This document shows positions 36,655 through 44,773 of a DNA stretch of 47,232 bases, piece by piece. A program made the position numbers and the translations under genes. Source of the DNA: Alphaproteobacteria bacterium (GTDB lineage: Bacteria; Pseudomonadota; Alphaproteobacteria; CACIAM-22H2); contig JAEULA010000003.1 of NCBI GenBank assembly GCA_016793165.1, forward strand, positions 1 through 47,232. Direction: 5' to 3'. Numbering within the stretch: position 1 is the first letter of the stretch; each line of letters opens with the position of its first letter. The notes beneath the pieces were generated by a model. The model had not been told where the DNA came from, ran no database searches, and worked only from the letters and a program-made list of their open reading frames with translations.

Positions 36655-39318
36655 ATGTCCACCGCCCTCGCCGCCGACGGATCCTTCCTGCTCGACCTCT
36701 ACGCGCGTTTCCGGCGCGACCCGTTGTCCGTCCCGGCGGACTGGCGCGTCGAATTCGAGACCGGTGAGGCGGCGCCGGCATCCGCCGACCTGCTGTCGCG
36801 GCTGCGCGAGGCCTATCGGCTGCACGGCCACCGCGCCGCGGCGCTCGATCCGCTGGCCCTGGCGCCAAGGCAGGAGCCGCCGACGCTTGCGCGGTTGCGC
36901 GTGGCCGCGGCGGCGCAGCCGTCCCTTGCCGACGGCGCGGAGGCGCTGCAGCGCGCCTATGCCGGTACCGCGGCGATCGAGGCGATGCATCTCGCGGACG
37001 AGGCGCAGCGCGACTGGCTGCACGATGCCTGGGAGCGCGCCTTCGCCGCGGCGCCGGATCCCGCGCTGGCGGCGCGCGCGCTCGAGGCAGTCGCGCTTGC
37101 CGACGCCTTCGAATCATTCCTCGCGGTGAAGTTCCCGACCAAGAAGCGCTTCGGCATCGAGGGCGCGGAGTCGGCGATCGTGTTCCTGCGCGAGCTGCTG
37201 CGCGCGGCGTGCCTGGACGGCGTGGAGGAGACGGTGGTCGGCGGCATGCATCGCGGTCGGCTGTGCACGCTCGCGACCGTCTTCGGCAAGTCGCCGGGCG
37301 TGCTGCTCGCCGAGATCAAGGGCCGTGACCTCACGGCGGGCGGCCCGGACTACACGGGCGACGTGCCCTACCACCTCGGCCATGACGGCACGATCGAGCA
37401 CGGGGGGCGCACGATGCGGCTGCTGCTGTCGCCGCATCCCTCGCACCTGCTGACGGTGGCGCCGGTCGTGACCGGCCTCGCGCGCGCGCGTCGCGACGCC
37501 GGGATCGCGGCGATGGCGCTGCTGCTGCACACGGACGCCGCGTTCTCGGGGCAGGGCCTGACCGCCGAGCTGCTGCAGCTCGGAGGCCTCGACGGCTATC
37601 GCGTCGGGGGCACGGTCCACCTGGTCGTCAACAACCGGATCGGCTTCACGACGCTGGAGTCCGAGGGCCGCTCCGCCGTCCATTGCACCGACATCGGCAA
37701 GTCGGTCGGCGTGCCGATCCTGCACGTGAACGGCGACGACCCGGTCGCCGTCGCGCGCATCGCCCGGCTCGCCTTCGCGTGGCGGCAGGCGCATGGCCGC
37801 GACGTGATCGTCGACCTCGTCTGCTACCGCCGCAACGGCCACAACGAGCTGGACGAGCCCCGGTTCACGCAGCCGCGCGTCTGGGCCGCGGTCGATCGCC
37901 ATCCGTCGCTGCACGCGAGCTTCGGCTCGGTGATGGCGGCGGCCGATCCGGCGGCCTCGACCGCCGCGGGCGCCGCCGCCGCGACGTTCCGCGAGGCGCT
38001 GCAGCGCGGCTATGAAGGCATCGATTCGCTGCGGCCGAACACGGCGCCGATCCGTGCCCCGGGATGGGAGGCGATCGCGCGCGCCGATGCGGCCGCGGTG
38101 CTGGCGCCGGTCGAGACCGGCCTGCCCCTTGCGACGTTGCGCGAGATCGGACGACTCGGCGCGACGATTCCGCCGGGCGTGGCCTCGCATCCGAAGGTCG
38201 AGGCCTTCTATCGCGCGCGTCGCGAGACGATCGAGGCGGGCGAGGGGCTGAACTTCGCGACGGCCGAGGCGTTGGCCTTCGCCTCGCTGCTTGCCGCCGG
38301 CAACTCCGTCCGTCTCTCGGGGCAGGATTGCGTGCGCGGCACCTTCACCCAGCGCCATCTCGCGGTCCACGACATGGAGACCGGGGCGAGCGCACTGCCG
38401 CTCGCCGCGGTCGCGGCGTCGGGCGCGCGCTTCGAGCCGATCAACTCGCCGCTCGCCGAGTACGCGGTGCTCGGCTTCGAGTACGGGCACAGCCAGGGCG
38501 ATCCGCGCGCGCTGACGGTCTGGGAGGCGCAGTTCGGAGACTTCCTCAACGGCGCGCAGATCATGGTCGACCAGTTCATCGTCTCGGCCGAGGCGAAGTG
38601 GGAGACGCTCTCGGGGCTGGTCATGCTGCTGCCGCACGGCCTGGAAGGCCAGGGCCCGGACCATTCATCGGCGCGCATCGAGCGGCTGCTGCAGCTCTGC
38701 GCCGGCGGCAACATGATCGTCGCCAACCCTTCGACGCCGGCGAACCTCTTCCATCTGCTGCGACGGCAGGTCGTCGCGGCCTGGCGCAAGCCGCTCTTCG
38801 TGATCGCGCCGAAGTCGCTGCTTCGCCAGCGCGCCTGCGTGTCGTCGCTGGTCGAGTTCGGCCCCGGCACGGGATTCCGGGCGCTGATCGACGACGAGGA
38901 CGCACCGGAGTCGCCGCCGGCGGGTCGGTCGACTCGTGCCGCCGGAACGAAGCGGCGACGGCTGGTGATGTGCTCGGGCAAGATCGCCTACGAGCTGCTC
39001 CAGGCGCGCGCCGCGCGGCGCCGCGACCGCGATGTCGCGATCCTCCGCGTGGAGCAGCTCTACCCGCTGCCCATCGATGCCCTCGCTGCGGCGATCGCCG
39101 CGCGTCCGGATGCCGAATGCGTCTGGTGCCAGGAGGAGCCGGAGAACCAGGGAGCGGCCGCCTTCGTCCTGGAGGCGCTGCGCCGGCACCAGGCGACGCG
39201 CCTGCGCGCGATCGGCGTCGTGGCGCGGCCGCCTCTTCCCGTCGCCGCCGGCGGATCGATCGACCGCCACGAGCGCGAGCAGGCCGAGCTCGTCGCGCGC
39301 GCCTTGGGCGGCGGCTGA
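36655..39318 (+). CDS. 2-oxoglutarate dehydrogenase E1 homologue (orphan)
   Basis: 887 residues, slightly shorter than typical SucA (about 930-990). The N-terminal LLDLYARFRRDPLSVPADWRV matches the E2-docking helix. GGMHRGRLCTLATVFGKSPG and GDVPYHLGHDG are the SucA signature; AAFSGQGLTAELLQLGGLDG, VNNRIGFTTLE and NGDDPVAVARIARLAF form the ThDP/Mg site; FEYGHSQGDPRALTVWEAQFGDF, LPHGLEGQGPDHSSARIERLLQLC are also kept. Changes: HGD is HTD and the usual RGTFSHRH is RGTFTQRH. No sucB or lpd is nearby, so it may be a second E1 for another 2-oxoacid or use a distant E2. I use ATG 36655; an in-frame frame extends upstream. Confidence 0.87.
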   Translation: MSTALAADGSFLLDLYARFRRDPLSVPADWRVEFETGEAAPASADLLSRLREAYRLHGHRAAALDPLALAPRQEPPTLARLRVAAAAQPSLADGAEALQRAYAGTAAIEAMHLADEAQRDWLHDAWERAFAAAPDPALAARALEAVALADAFESFLAVKFPTKKRFGIEGAESAIVFLRELLRAACLDGVEETVVGGMHRGRLCTLATVFGKSPGVLLAEIKGRDLTAGGPDYTGDVPYHLGHDGTIEHGGRTMRLLLSPHPSHLLTVAPVVTGLARARRDAGIAAMALLLHTDAAFSGQGLTAELLQLGGLDGYRVGGTVHLVVNNRIGFTTLESEGRSAVHCTDIGKSVGVPILHVNGDDPVAVARIARLAFAWRQAHGRDVIVDLVCYRRNGHNELDEPRFTQPRVWAAVDRHPSLHASFGSVMAAADPAASTAAGAAAATFREALQRGYEGIDSLRPNTAPIRAPGWEAIARADAAAVLAPVETGLPLATLREIGRLGATIPPGVASHPKVEAFYRARRETIEAGEGLNFATAEALAFASLLAAGNSVRLSGQDCVRGTFTQRHLAVHDMETGASALPLAAVAASGARFEPINSPLAEYAVLGFEYGHSQGDPRALTVWEAQFGDFLNGAQIMVDQFIVSAEAKWETLSGLVMLLPHGLEGQGPDHSSARIERLLQLCAGGNMIVANPSTPANLFHLLRRQVVAAWRKPLFVIAPKSLLRQRACVSSLVEFGPGTGFRALIDDEDAPESPPAGRSTRAAGTKRRRLVMCSGKIAYELLQARAARRRDRDVAILRVEQLYPLPIDALAAAIAARPDAECVWCQEEPENQGAAAFVLEALRRHQATRLRAIGVVARPPLPVAAGGSIDRHEREQAELVARALGGG

Positions 39319-39334
39319 CGACCCCGCGCGGCGG

Positions 39335-39604
39335 TCAGGCCGGCGGCTTTGCGTCGCGCCAGCGCTTGTACATCCGCCGGGCGCCGCGCGCGCAGAGCAG
39401 ACCGACCACGAAGATCAGCACCGAAGGGATGCCGAAGGCCAGCCAGTCGCTCGTGTTCGTCGCGAAGTCGCTCGAGACGATGATGCAGCAGCCGCCGAAG
39501 ATCAGCAGCACGGCGCTGACGAGGCACAGGAGGACGAGCAGGCAACCGGACGGGCGCTGCTGCGGCGGCGGCTCGATCGCCGGTGTGGCAGGCGGCTCGT
39601 TCAT
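39335..39604 (-). CDS. Small two-helix membrane protein
   Basis: 89 residues, no family recognised. A Pro-rich N-terminal tail (1-20) precedes membrane helices at about 21-43 (with Cys21, Cys27, Cys39, Cys40) and 54-72, then a basic tail (RMYKRWRDAKPPA) expected in the cytoplasm. It begins 16 bases after the radical SAM gene, so is the third gene of that operon and may be a membrane partner of the pathway. It ends 16 bases from the convergent SucA-like gene. Confidence 0.65.
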   Translation of the reverse strand: MNEPPATPAIEPPPQQRPSGCLLVLLCLVSAVLLIFGGCCIIVSSDFATNTSDWLAFGIPSVLIFVVGLLCARGARRMYKRWRDAKPPA

Positions 39605-39620
39605 CCCTCGCGCTCCCGTG

Positions 39621-41027
39621 TCATCCGGCGGCGGGCGCCGGCGTCCGCAGTCTGCGATGCGTCCGCGTCCGGTAGAAGAGATTGTAGGTGTCGAACGGGA
39701 TGATTCCGCCGTCCGGCGTGACGAAGTGGATGCAGCTCCGCTTCACCTGGCCGAGGTCGAAGTTGTAGCGGTCGAGGAACTGGACGATCACGACTCGAAA
39801 GACGTTGTCGTAGCCCAGGCCGGCGGGCAGCTCGAAGCTGGGCAGGCAGCACAGCAGGTCGCCGAGGATCTTCGAGGTCGTCGTGCCGGTGGTGGACAGC
39901 GACAGCGCGTCGAAGACGCGCCGTTTCAGCTCCGGATACTTCTCGAAGGCGATCGCGTTTGGCGCCGCATCGACGAAGACCTCGCGCGGCAGCAGGCTGG
40001 TGAGCGGCACGAGGCGCTCGGCGCTGCGCAGCGCGTAGCCGATGGCGATGTTTTCCGGATTGCAGGGCAGCGGCACGATGTCTGTGTCGGCGAAGCCCGA
40101 GCCCTGGGCGACGAGGCCGCGGCGGATGTCGCTCAGCACGACCCGGTGGCGGTTCGGATCGAAGCCTTCGTTGCGGCCGGCGTCCTGGACGGGCTGGAAC
40201 GTGACTCCGCGCACGCACTTGTACGTCAGCGCGAAGCGCACGATCTCGCCGAGCTCCGCGTCGTTGACGCCCTTCTTGACGACGACGACCAGGGTGGTCG
40301 AGACGCCCGCGGCCTCGAGGTTCTCCAGCGCCTGCAGCCGGATGCGCGCGAGGTCGGCGCCGCGGATGTCGACGAGGGCCTCGCGACGCAGCGAGTCGAA
40401 CTGCAGATAGACCTCGAAGCCCGGCTTCAGCTCGGCGAGCCGCTTCACGAAGTCGGGCTCCCGCGCGATGCGGATGCCGTTGGTGTTGAGCATCACGTGG
40501 CGGATCGGCCGGCGCTTGGCGGCGTGCAGGATCTCGAGGATCTGCGGATGCAGCGTCGGCTCGCCGCCCGAGATCTGCACGAGGTCGGGCTCGCCCTCGG
40601 CCTCGACCAGCGCATCGAGCATGCGCTCGACCTCCGCCAGGGAGCGCGTGCCGGCATGGGCGGGGCTCGAGCCCGCGAAGCAGACCGGGCAGGTCAGGTT
40701 GCAGTGCTCGTTGATCTCGACCAGGCCGAGGCAGGTGTGCTGCTCGTGGTCGGGGCAGATGCCGCAATCCCACGGGCAGCCGTGCTCGGTGCGGCCGAAG
40801 AACCGCTTCGGCACGTCGCCGGGCTTCACCCATTCGCGGGTCCGCTGCCAATAGGCGCGGTCGGTCGACACCAGGGCCTTCTGCACGCCGTGCTCTGAGC
40901 AGCGCTTCTGGAAATAGACGTCGTCCCCTTCGGCGAGGATCTTCGCCGGCACCAGCTCCAGGCAGTGCTCGCACAGCGACGTCGTCTCGCCGAGGAAGAG
41001 GTAGGGCCTAGGCTTTCGCTGGTCCAT
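39621..41027 (-). CDS. Radical SAM protein of the tetraether-synthase (Tes/COG1964) type
   Basis: 468 residues. The radical SAM cluster motif is C109-x3-C113-x2-C116 (CNLTCPVC), with the SAM-binding GGEP at 154-157. In front lie C84-x3-C88-x2-C91-x7-C99 (an auxiliary iron-sulfur set) and C19-x2-C22 plus C43 (zinc- or rubredoxin-like). Further Cys occur in the C-terminal third (PCNPEN, LLCCLPS, RSCIHF). This layout, and CGICPDHEQHTCLGLVEIN, matches MJ0619/Tes, which joins lipid tails in archaea and uses three Fe4S4 clusters and one mononuclear Fe. The family is clear; a lipid substrate is inferred. Its ATG lies inside the end of the Lgt-like gene (20-base overlap). Confidence 0.83.
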   Translation of the reverse strand: MDQRKPRPYLFLGETTSLCEHCLELVPAKILAEGDDVYFQKRCSEHGVQKALVSTDRAYWQRTREWVKPGDVPKRFFGRTEHGCPWDCGICPDHEQHTCLGLVEINEHCNLTCPVCFAGSSPAHAGTRSLAEVERMLDALVEAEGEPDLVQISGGEPTLHPQILEILHAAKRRPIRHVMLNTNGIRIAREPDFVKRLAELKPGFEVYLQFDSLRREALVDIRGADLARIRLQALENLEAAGVSTTLVVVVKKGVNDAELGEIVRFALTYKCVRGVTFQPVQDAGRNEGFDPNRHRVVLSDIRRGLVAQGSGFADTDIVPLPCNPENIAIGYALRSAERLVPLTSLLPREVFVDAAPNAIAFEKYPELKRRVFDALSLSTTGTTTSKILGDLLCCLPSFELPAGLGYDNVFRVVIVQFLDRYNFDLGQVKRSCIHFVTPDGGIIPFDTYNLFYRTRTHRRLRTPAPAAG

Positions 41028-41706
41028 GCGCGACTCCCCGATACATGACGACGGCGTAGGCGAGCAGCAGCACGGCGCCGAGCTGGAAGATCGTCAGCGT
41101 GCCGGCGACCGTGCCGTAGGGCTTGAGGAACTCCAGCGCGAAGCGATCGAGCGCGTAGAACCCCGCGAAGACGTAGAATCCGCGCGCGGCGGCCGCGGCC
41201 GGATCGCGGCGCAGCCAGGCGGCGAACCAGCCGGCGAAGCCGAGCATCAGCGCGGTTTCGTAGAGCTGCACGGGATGGCGCGGAATGCCGTCGCCGAGAT
41301 CGACGGCCCAGGGCAGCGAGCTGGGCGTTCCGTGCGTGAAGTCCTCGAGCCCGGCCATGAAGCAGCCGATGCGACCCACGCCGATTCCGACCGCGAGCGG
41401 CACGACGAGCCGCGCCCCGGTCGACGCGCGCACGCCCTTCACCCGCTTCCACATCTCGATGGCGACGACGCCTCCGACCATCGCGCCGAAGACGCTGCGG
41501 CCGATCCCCGGCTGGCCCGAAAGGACGAGATTGACGGTGCCGAACCAGTAGGCGCCGAGCGCGGCGCCCGCCAGCAGCGTCGCCGTGTAGTCGAGGCCGC
41601 GGCCCCGGCCCGGGGGCGGCAGCCATGTGGCGACGAGCCGGCCGGCCAGCCATCCGGCGGCGACGGCCAGCAGGTCGAAGAGCGAATGGATGACCGCCCA
41701 ATGCAC
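41008..41706 (-). CDS. Lgt-like (prolipoprotein diacylglyceryl transferase family) membrane protein
   Basis: 232 residues with about six or seven membrane helices. The start is a GTG at 41706 with a perfect AAGGAGG nine bases before it. GRIGCFMAGLED (111-122) and RHPVQLYE (143-150) are the Lgt signature and C-terminal motif. However, the HGGLLG loop carrying E. coli His103 reads GRSVFGAMVGG (69-79) with no His, and the Asn146 position is Cys115. Both residues are important for lipoprotein acylation, so this is likely not the housekeeping Lgt. It heads an operon with the Tes-like radical SAM gene, suggesting a role in lipid or lipid-linked modification. Confidence 0.82.
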   Translation of the reverse strand: MHWAVIHSLFDLLAVAAGWLAGRLVATWLPPPGRGRGLDYTATLLAGAALGAYWFGTVNLVLSGQPGIGRSVFGAMVGGVVAIEMWKRVKGVRASTGARLVVPLAVGIGVGRIGCFMAGLEDFTHGTPSSLPWAVDLGDGIPRHPVQLYETALMLGFAGWFAAWLRRDPAAAAARGFYVFAGFYALDRFALEFLKPYGTVAGTLTIFQLGAVLLLAYAVVMYRGVAHGPAKA

Positions 41707-41715
41707 GCGGCGTCG

Positions 41716-41722
41716 CCTCCTT
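41716..41722 (-). promoter_or_regulatory. Strong Shine-Dalgarno that fixes the GTG start of the Lgt-like gene
   Basis: Minus-strand AAGGAGG lies nine bases before the GTG at 41706-41704. It is one of the strongest ribosome sites in the window and supports both the GTG start and real expression of this gene. Confidence 0.75.
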
Positions 41723-41930
41723 CAGCGCGATCCCTCGGCGCGGCTGCGACGCGCGGCCGGCCGCGTCGACGCGCGGCCCTCGGTCGAGGCCGCCATGCGG
41801 CGCAAGAGTTCGCCCGATCGATCCCGGGCGCCAGGATGGGACGCGGTCCGGGTGGCTGCAACAAGCCGATGTGAATCGTCCTCGACGGCGGCGCAGGCAG
41901 ACCGCATGGCCGCCGCGACCCGCTGCCGGC

Positions 41931-42995
41931 TCAATGCGGGAACGGCCAGAGGCGAAGCTTCTCCTTGCCGATCTGCCACAGGCGGGCGAGCCCGTGCGGC
42001 TCGGCGATCAGGAAGAAGACGATCAGCGCGCCGAAAATGATGAACTCGAGATGGCTGACGTCGGCGGTGGAGATCGGCAGGTTGAGCCAGTGCGGCATCT
42101 GGTTGAGCAGGATCGGCAGCAGCGTGATGAAGGCGGCGCCGAGGAAGGAGCCGAGGATCGATCCGAGCCCCCCGATGATCACCATGAACAGCAGGTTGAA
42201 GCTCCGATTGATGTCGAAGGCGAGCGGCTCCCAGGCGCCGAGATGGACGAATGCCCAGAGCGCGCCGGCGACGCCGGCGTAGAACGAGCTGACCGCGAAG
42301 GCCGAGAGCTTCGCCTCGAGCGGGCGGATGCCGATGATCTCGGCCGCGATGTCCATGTCGCGCGTCGCCATCCAGGCGCGCCCGATCCGGCCGCGAACGA
42401 TGTTCTTGGCGACCGCCGCCATCAGCACGACGATCGCGAGCACGAGCAGATAGCGCGCGGCGGGTGCGCGGAAATCGACGCCGAGGATGATCAGCGCCGG
42501 CGCCGAGACCGAGCCGGACGGCGTGTAGTTGGTGAACCACTGAACGCGGATGAAGAGCCAGTCGAGGAAGAACTGCGCGGCCAGCGTGGCGACGGCGAGA
42601 TAGAAGCCCTTGATGCGCAGGCTCGGCACGCCGAAGACGATGCCGACCAGCGCCGCGATCCCGCCGGACAGCGCGAAGACGACCAGCAGGTTGAGCTCGG
42701 GGATGCGGACCGCGAGGTTGTAGGCGGCGTAGGCCCCGACCGCCATGAAGCCGGCGGTGCCGAGCGACACCTGGCCGCAATAGCCGACCAGCAGGTTGAG
42801 GCCGAGCGCGGCGAGGCTGAGGACCAGGAACGGGATGAGGATCGCGCGCAGCAGGTATTCGCTCGCGACCATCGGCACGACGAGGAAGGCGACGGCGAGG
42901 ATGATCGCGATGGCGATGCGGTCCTGCGCGATCGGGAACACCGCCTGGTCGGCGGCGTAGCTGGTCTTGAACTGTCCGGCTTCGCGATAGAACAC
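41931..42995 (-). CDS. livM: Branched-chain amino-acid-type ABC permease (LivM family)
   Basis: 354 residues with about nine or ten membrane helices. GLNLLVGYCGQVSLGTAGFMAVGAY is the LivM signature and the cytoplasmic loop reads GRAWMATRDMDIAAEIIGI RPLEAKLSAFA. A GTG at 42995 is the start, four bases after the LivH stop. It is the last Liv gene here: no LivF ATPase or LivK binding protein follows; the 224 bases downstream to the Lgt-like gene hold no clear gene. It should pair with LivH and LivG. Liv-type systems next to an acyl-CoA ligase often carry aromatic or fatty acids rather than leucine. Confidence 0.92.
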   Translation of the reverse strand: MFYREAGQFKTSYAADQAVFPIAQDRIAIAIILAVAFLVVPMVASEYLLRAILIPFLVLSLAALGLNLLVGYCGQVSLGTAGFMAVGAYAAYNLAVRIPELNLLVVFALSGGIAALVGIVFGVPSLRIKGFYLAVATLAAQFFLDWLFIRVQWFTNYTPSGSVSAPALIILGVDFRAPAARYLLVLAIVVLMAAVAKNIVRGRIGRAWMATRDMDIAAEIIGIRPLEAKLSAFAVSSFYAGVAGALWAFVHLGAWEPLAFDINRSFNLLFMVIIGGLGSILGSFLGAAFITLLPILLNQMPHWLNLPISTADVSHLEFIIFGALIVFFLIAEPHGLARLWQIGKEKLRLWPFPH

Positions 42996-42999
42996 GGCG

Positions 43000-43899
43000 T
43001 CACACCCGCTCGATGATCCGCTCGCCGAACAGCCCCTGCGGACGGAAGAGCAGGAAGCCGAGGGCGAGCATGTAGGCGAACCAGTTCTCGATCCCGCCGC
43101 CCACGAGCGGACCGATGAACACCTCCGCGAGCTTCTCGCCCGCGCCGATGATCAGGCCGCCGACGATGGCCCCTGGCACCGAGGTGAAGCCGCCGAGGAT
43201 GAGCACGGGCAGCGCCTTGAGCGCGACCAGCTGCAGCGAGAACTGCACGCCGAGCTTGGCACCCCACATCATGCCGGCGACGAGGGCGACGATGCCCGAG
43301 ACGGCCCAGACGATGATCCAGATGCGGTTGAGCGGGATGCCGATCGACTGCGCCGCCTGGTGGTCGTCGGCGACGGCACGCAGCGCGCGGCCCGTCGGCG
43401 TCCGCTGGAAGAACAGCGCCAGCGCGACCACCAGCGCGCCGGCGACGACCGCCGCGACCACGTCGATCGGCGGCAGCAGCACCCCGCCCTCGAAGACCCC
43501 CTCGAGGATGAACCACGGGTCCTGCGGCAGGCCGAGATCGATCTTGTAGATGTCGGAGCCCCAGACGAGCTGGCCGAAGCCGTCCATGAAGAAGGTCACG
43601 CCGAGCGTGGCCATGAACAGAATGATGCCTTCCTGGTTCACCAGCGGGCGAAGCACCAGCCGCTCCACGGCGAAGGCGACCGCGACCATGATCGCGGCGG
43701 CGATGATGAAGGCGAGCCACAGCGGCATCACCTCGCCCATGCGCGCGAGGCCGAGGGCGGCGAAGAGCACGAAGGCGCCCTGCGCGAAGTTGAAGACGCC
43801 CGAGGCCTTGAAGATCAGGACGAAGCCGAGCGCGACGAGCGAGTAGAGGACGCCGGCGAGCAGCCCGCCGATGAGGACCTCGACGACCTGGGCGATCAT
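43000..43899 (-). CDS. livH: Branched-chain amino-acid-type ABC permease (LivH family)
   Basis: 299 residues with about eight membrane helices. VLYSLVALGFVLIFKASGVFNFAQGAFVLFAA is the classic LivH opening and GRALRAVADDHQAAQSIGIPLNRI the ATPase-contact loop. AGMMWGAKLGVQFSLQLVALKALPVLILGG continues the family pattern. It lies 76 bases after LivG and 4 before LivM, so is coupled to LivM. Confidence 0.93.
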   Translation of the reverse strand: MIAQVVEVLIGGLLAGVLYSLVALGFVLIFKASGVFNFAQGAFVLFAALGLARMGEVMPLWLAFIIAAAIMVAVAFAVERLVLRPLVNQEGIILFMATLGVTFFMDGFGQLVWGSDIYKIDLGLPQDPWFILEGVFEGGVLLPPIDVVAAVVAGALVVALALFFQRTPTGRALRAVADDHQAAQSIGIPLNRIWIIVWAVSGIVALVAGMMWGAKLGVQFSLQLVALKALPVLILGGFTSVPGAIVGGLIIGAGEKLAEVFIGPLVGGGIENWFAYMLALGFLLFRPQGLFGERIIERV

Positions 43900-43975
43900 G
43901 CGCTCCCCCTCCCGGTGTCGCGCCGGCTTGCTTCTCGCCCGATCGAACGTCCCGCGGCCCGCATCGCCTCCGCCC

Positions 43976-44773
43976 TCAATGCTGCACGCCGAGATAGGCG
44001 TCGATGACGCGCTGGTCGCTGCGTACCTCGTCGGGCGTCCCGTCCGCGATCTTGCGCCCGTATTCCAGCACCACGACGCGGTCCGAGATGTCCATCACCA
44101 CGCCCATGTCGTGCTCGATCAGCGCGATCGTCGTGCCGAACTCGTCGTTCACGTCGAGGATGAAGCGGCACATGTCCTCCTTCTCCTCGACGTTCATGCC
44201 GGCCATCGGCTCGTCGAGCAGCAGCAGCGTCGGCTCGGCGGCCAGCGCGCGGCCGAGCTCGACGCGCTTCTGCAGGCCGTAGGGCAGTCGGCCGACGGGC
44301 ACCTTCCGGATCGACTGGATCTCCAGGAAGTCGATGATCCGCTCGACGAACTCGCGGTGACGGATCTCCTCGTCGCGCGCCGGGCCGAGCCAGACGCATT
44401 GCGAGAGGAACCCCGCGCGCATCTTGAGCAGCCGCCCGGTCATGATGTTGTCGAGGGTCGACATGCCCTTGAACAGCGCGATGTTCTGGAACGTCCGCGC
44501 GATGCCCTGCTTGGCGGCCAGATGCGGGCGCATCTGATGGCGCTCGACGCCCTGGTAGGTGATGCGACCCTGTTGCGGATGATAGAAGCCGTTGATGCAG
44601 TTCAGCATCGACGACTTGCCCGCGCCGTTCGGGCCGATGATCGCGCGGATCTCGCCCTTGCGGATGTCGAAGGAGACGTCGGTCAGCGCCTTCACGCCGC
44701 CGAAGGCGAGCGAGATGTTCTCGACCTGCAGCAGCGCATCGCCGATGACGCGGGGCTTGGTCGCCGCGGTCAT
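43976..44773 (-). CDS. livG: Branched-chain amino-acid-type ABC ATPase (LivG family)
   Basis: 265 residues. Walker A GPNGAGKSS, Q-loop ARTFQNIALFKGMSTLDNIM, signature region LPYGLQKRVELGRAL, Walker B LLLLDEPMAGMNVEE, and EHDMGVVMDISDRVVVL are all LivG type. A C-terminal DEVRSDQRVIDAYLG is standard. It starts with ATG at 44773, overlapping the stop of the ligase gene (ATGA), so ligase and importer are translated together. Confidence 0.93.
   Translation of the reverse strand: MTAATKPRVIGDALLQVENISLAFGGVKALTDVSFDIRKGEIRAIIGPNGAGKSSMLNCINGFYHPQQGRITYQGVERHQMRPHLAAKQGIARTFQNIALFKGMSTLDNIMTGRLLKMRAGFLSQCVWLGPARDEEIRHREFVERIIDFLEIQSIRKVPVGRLPYGLQKRVELGRALAAEPTLLLLDEPMAGMNVEEKEDMCRFILDVNDEFGTTIALIEHDMGVVMDISDRVVVLEYGRKIADGTPDEVRSDQRVIDAYLGVQH

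Noticed and set aside
41722..41907. Possible 60-residue minus-strand protein between livM and the Lgt-like gene
   Set aside because: It is the tail of a shadow frame of livM with no ribosome site and overlaps the strong Shine-Dalgarno of the Lgt-like gene.
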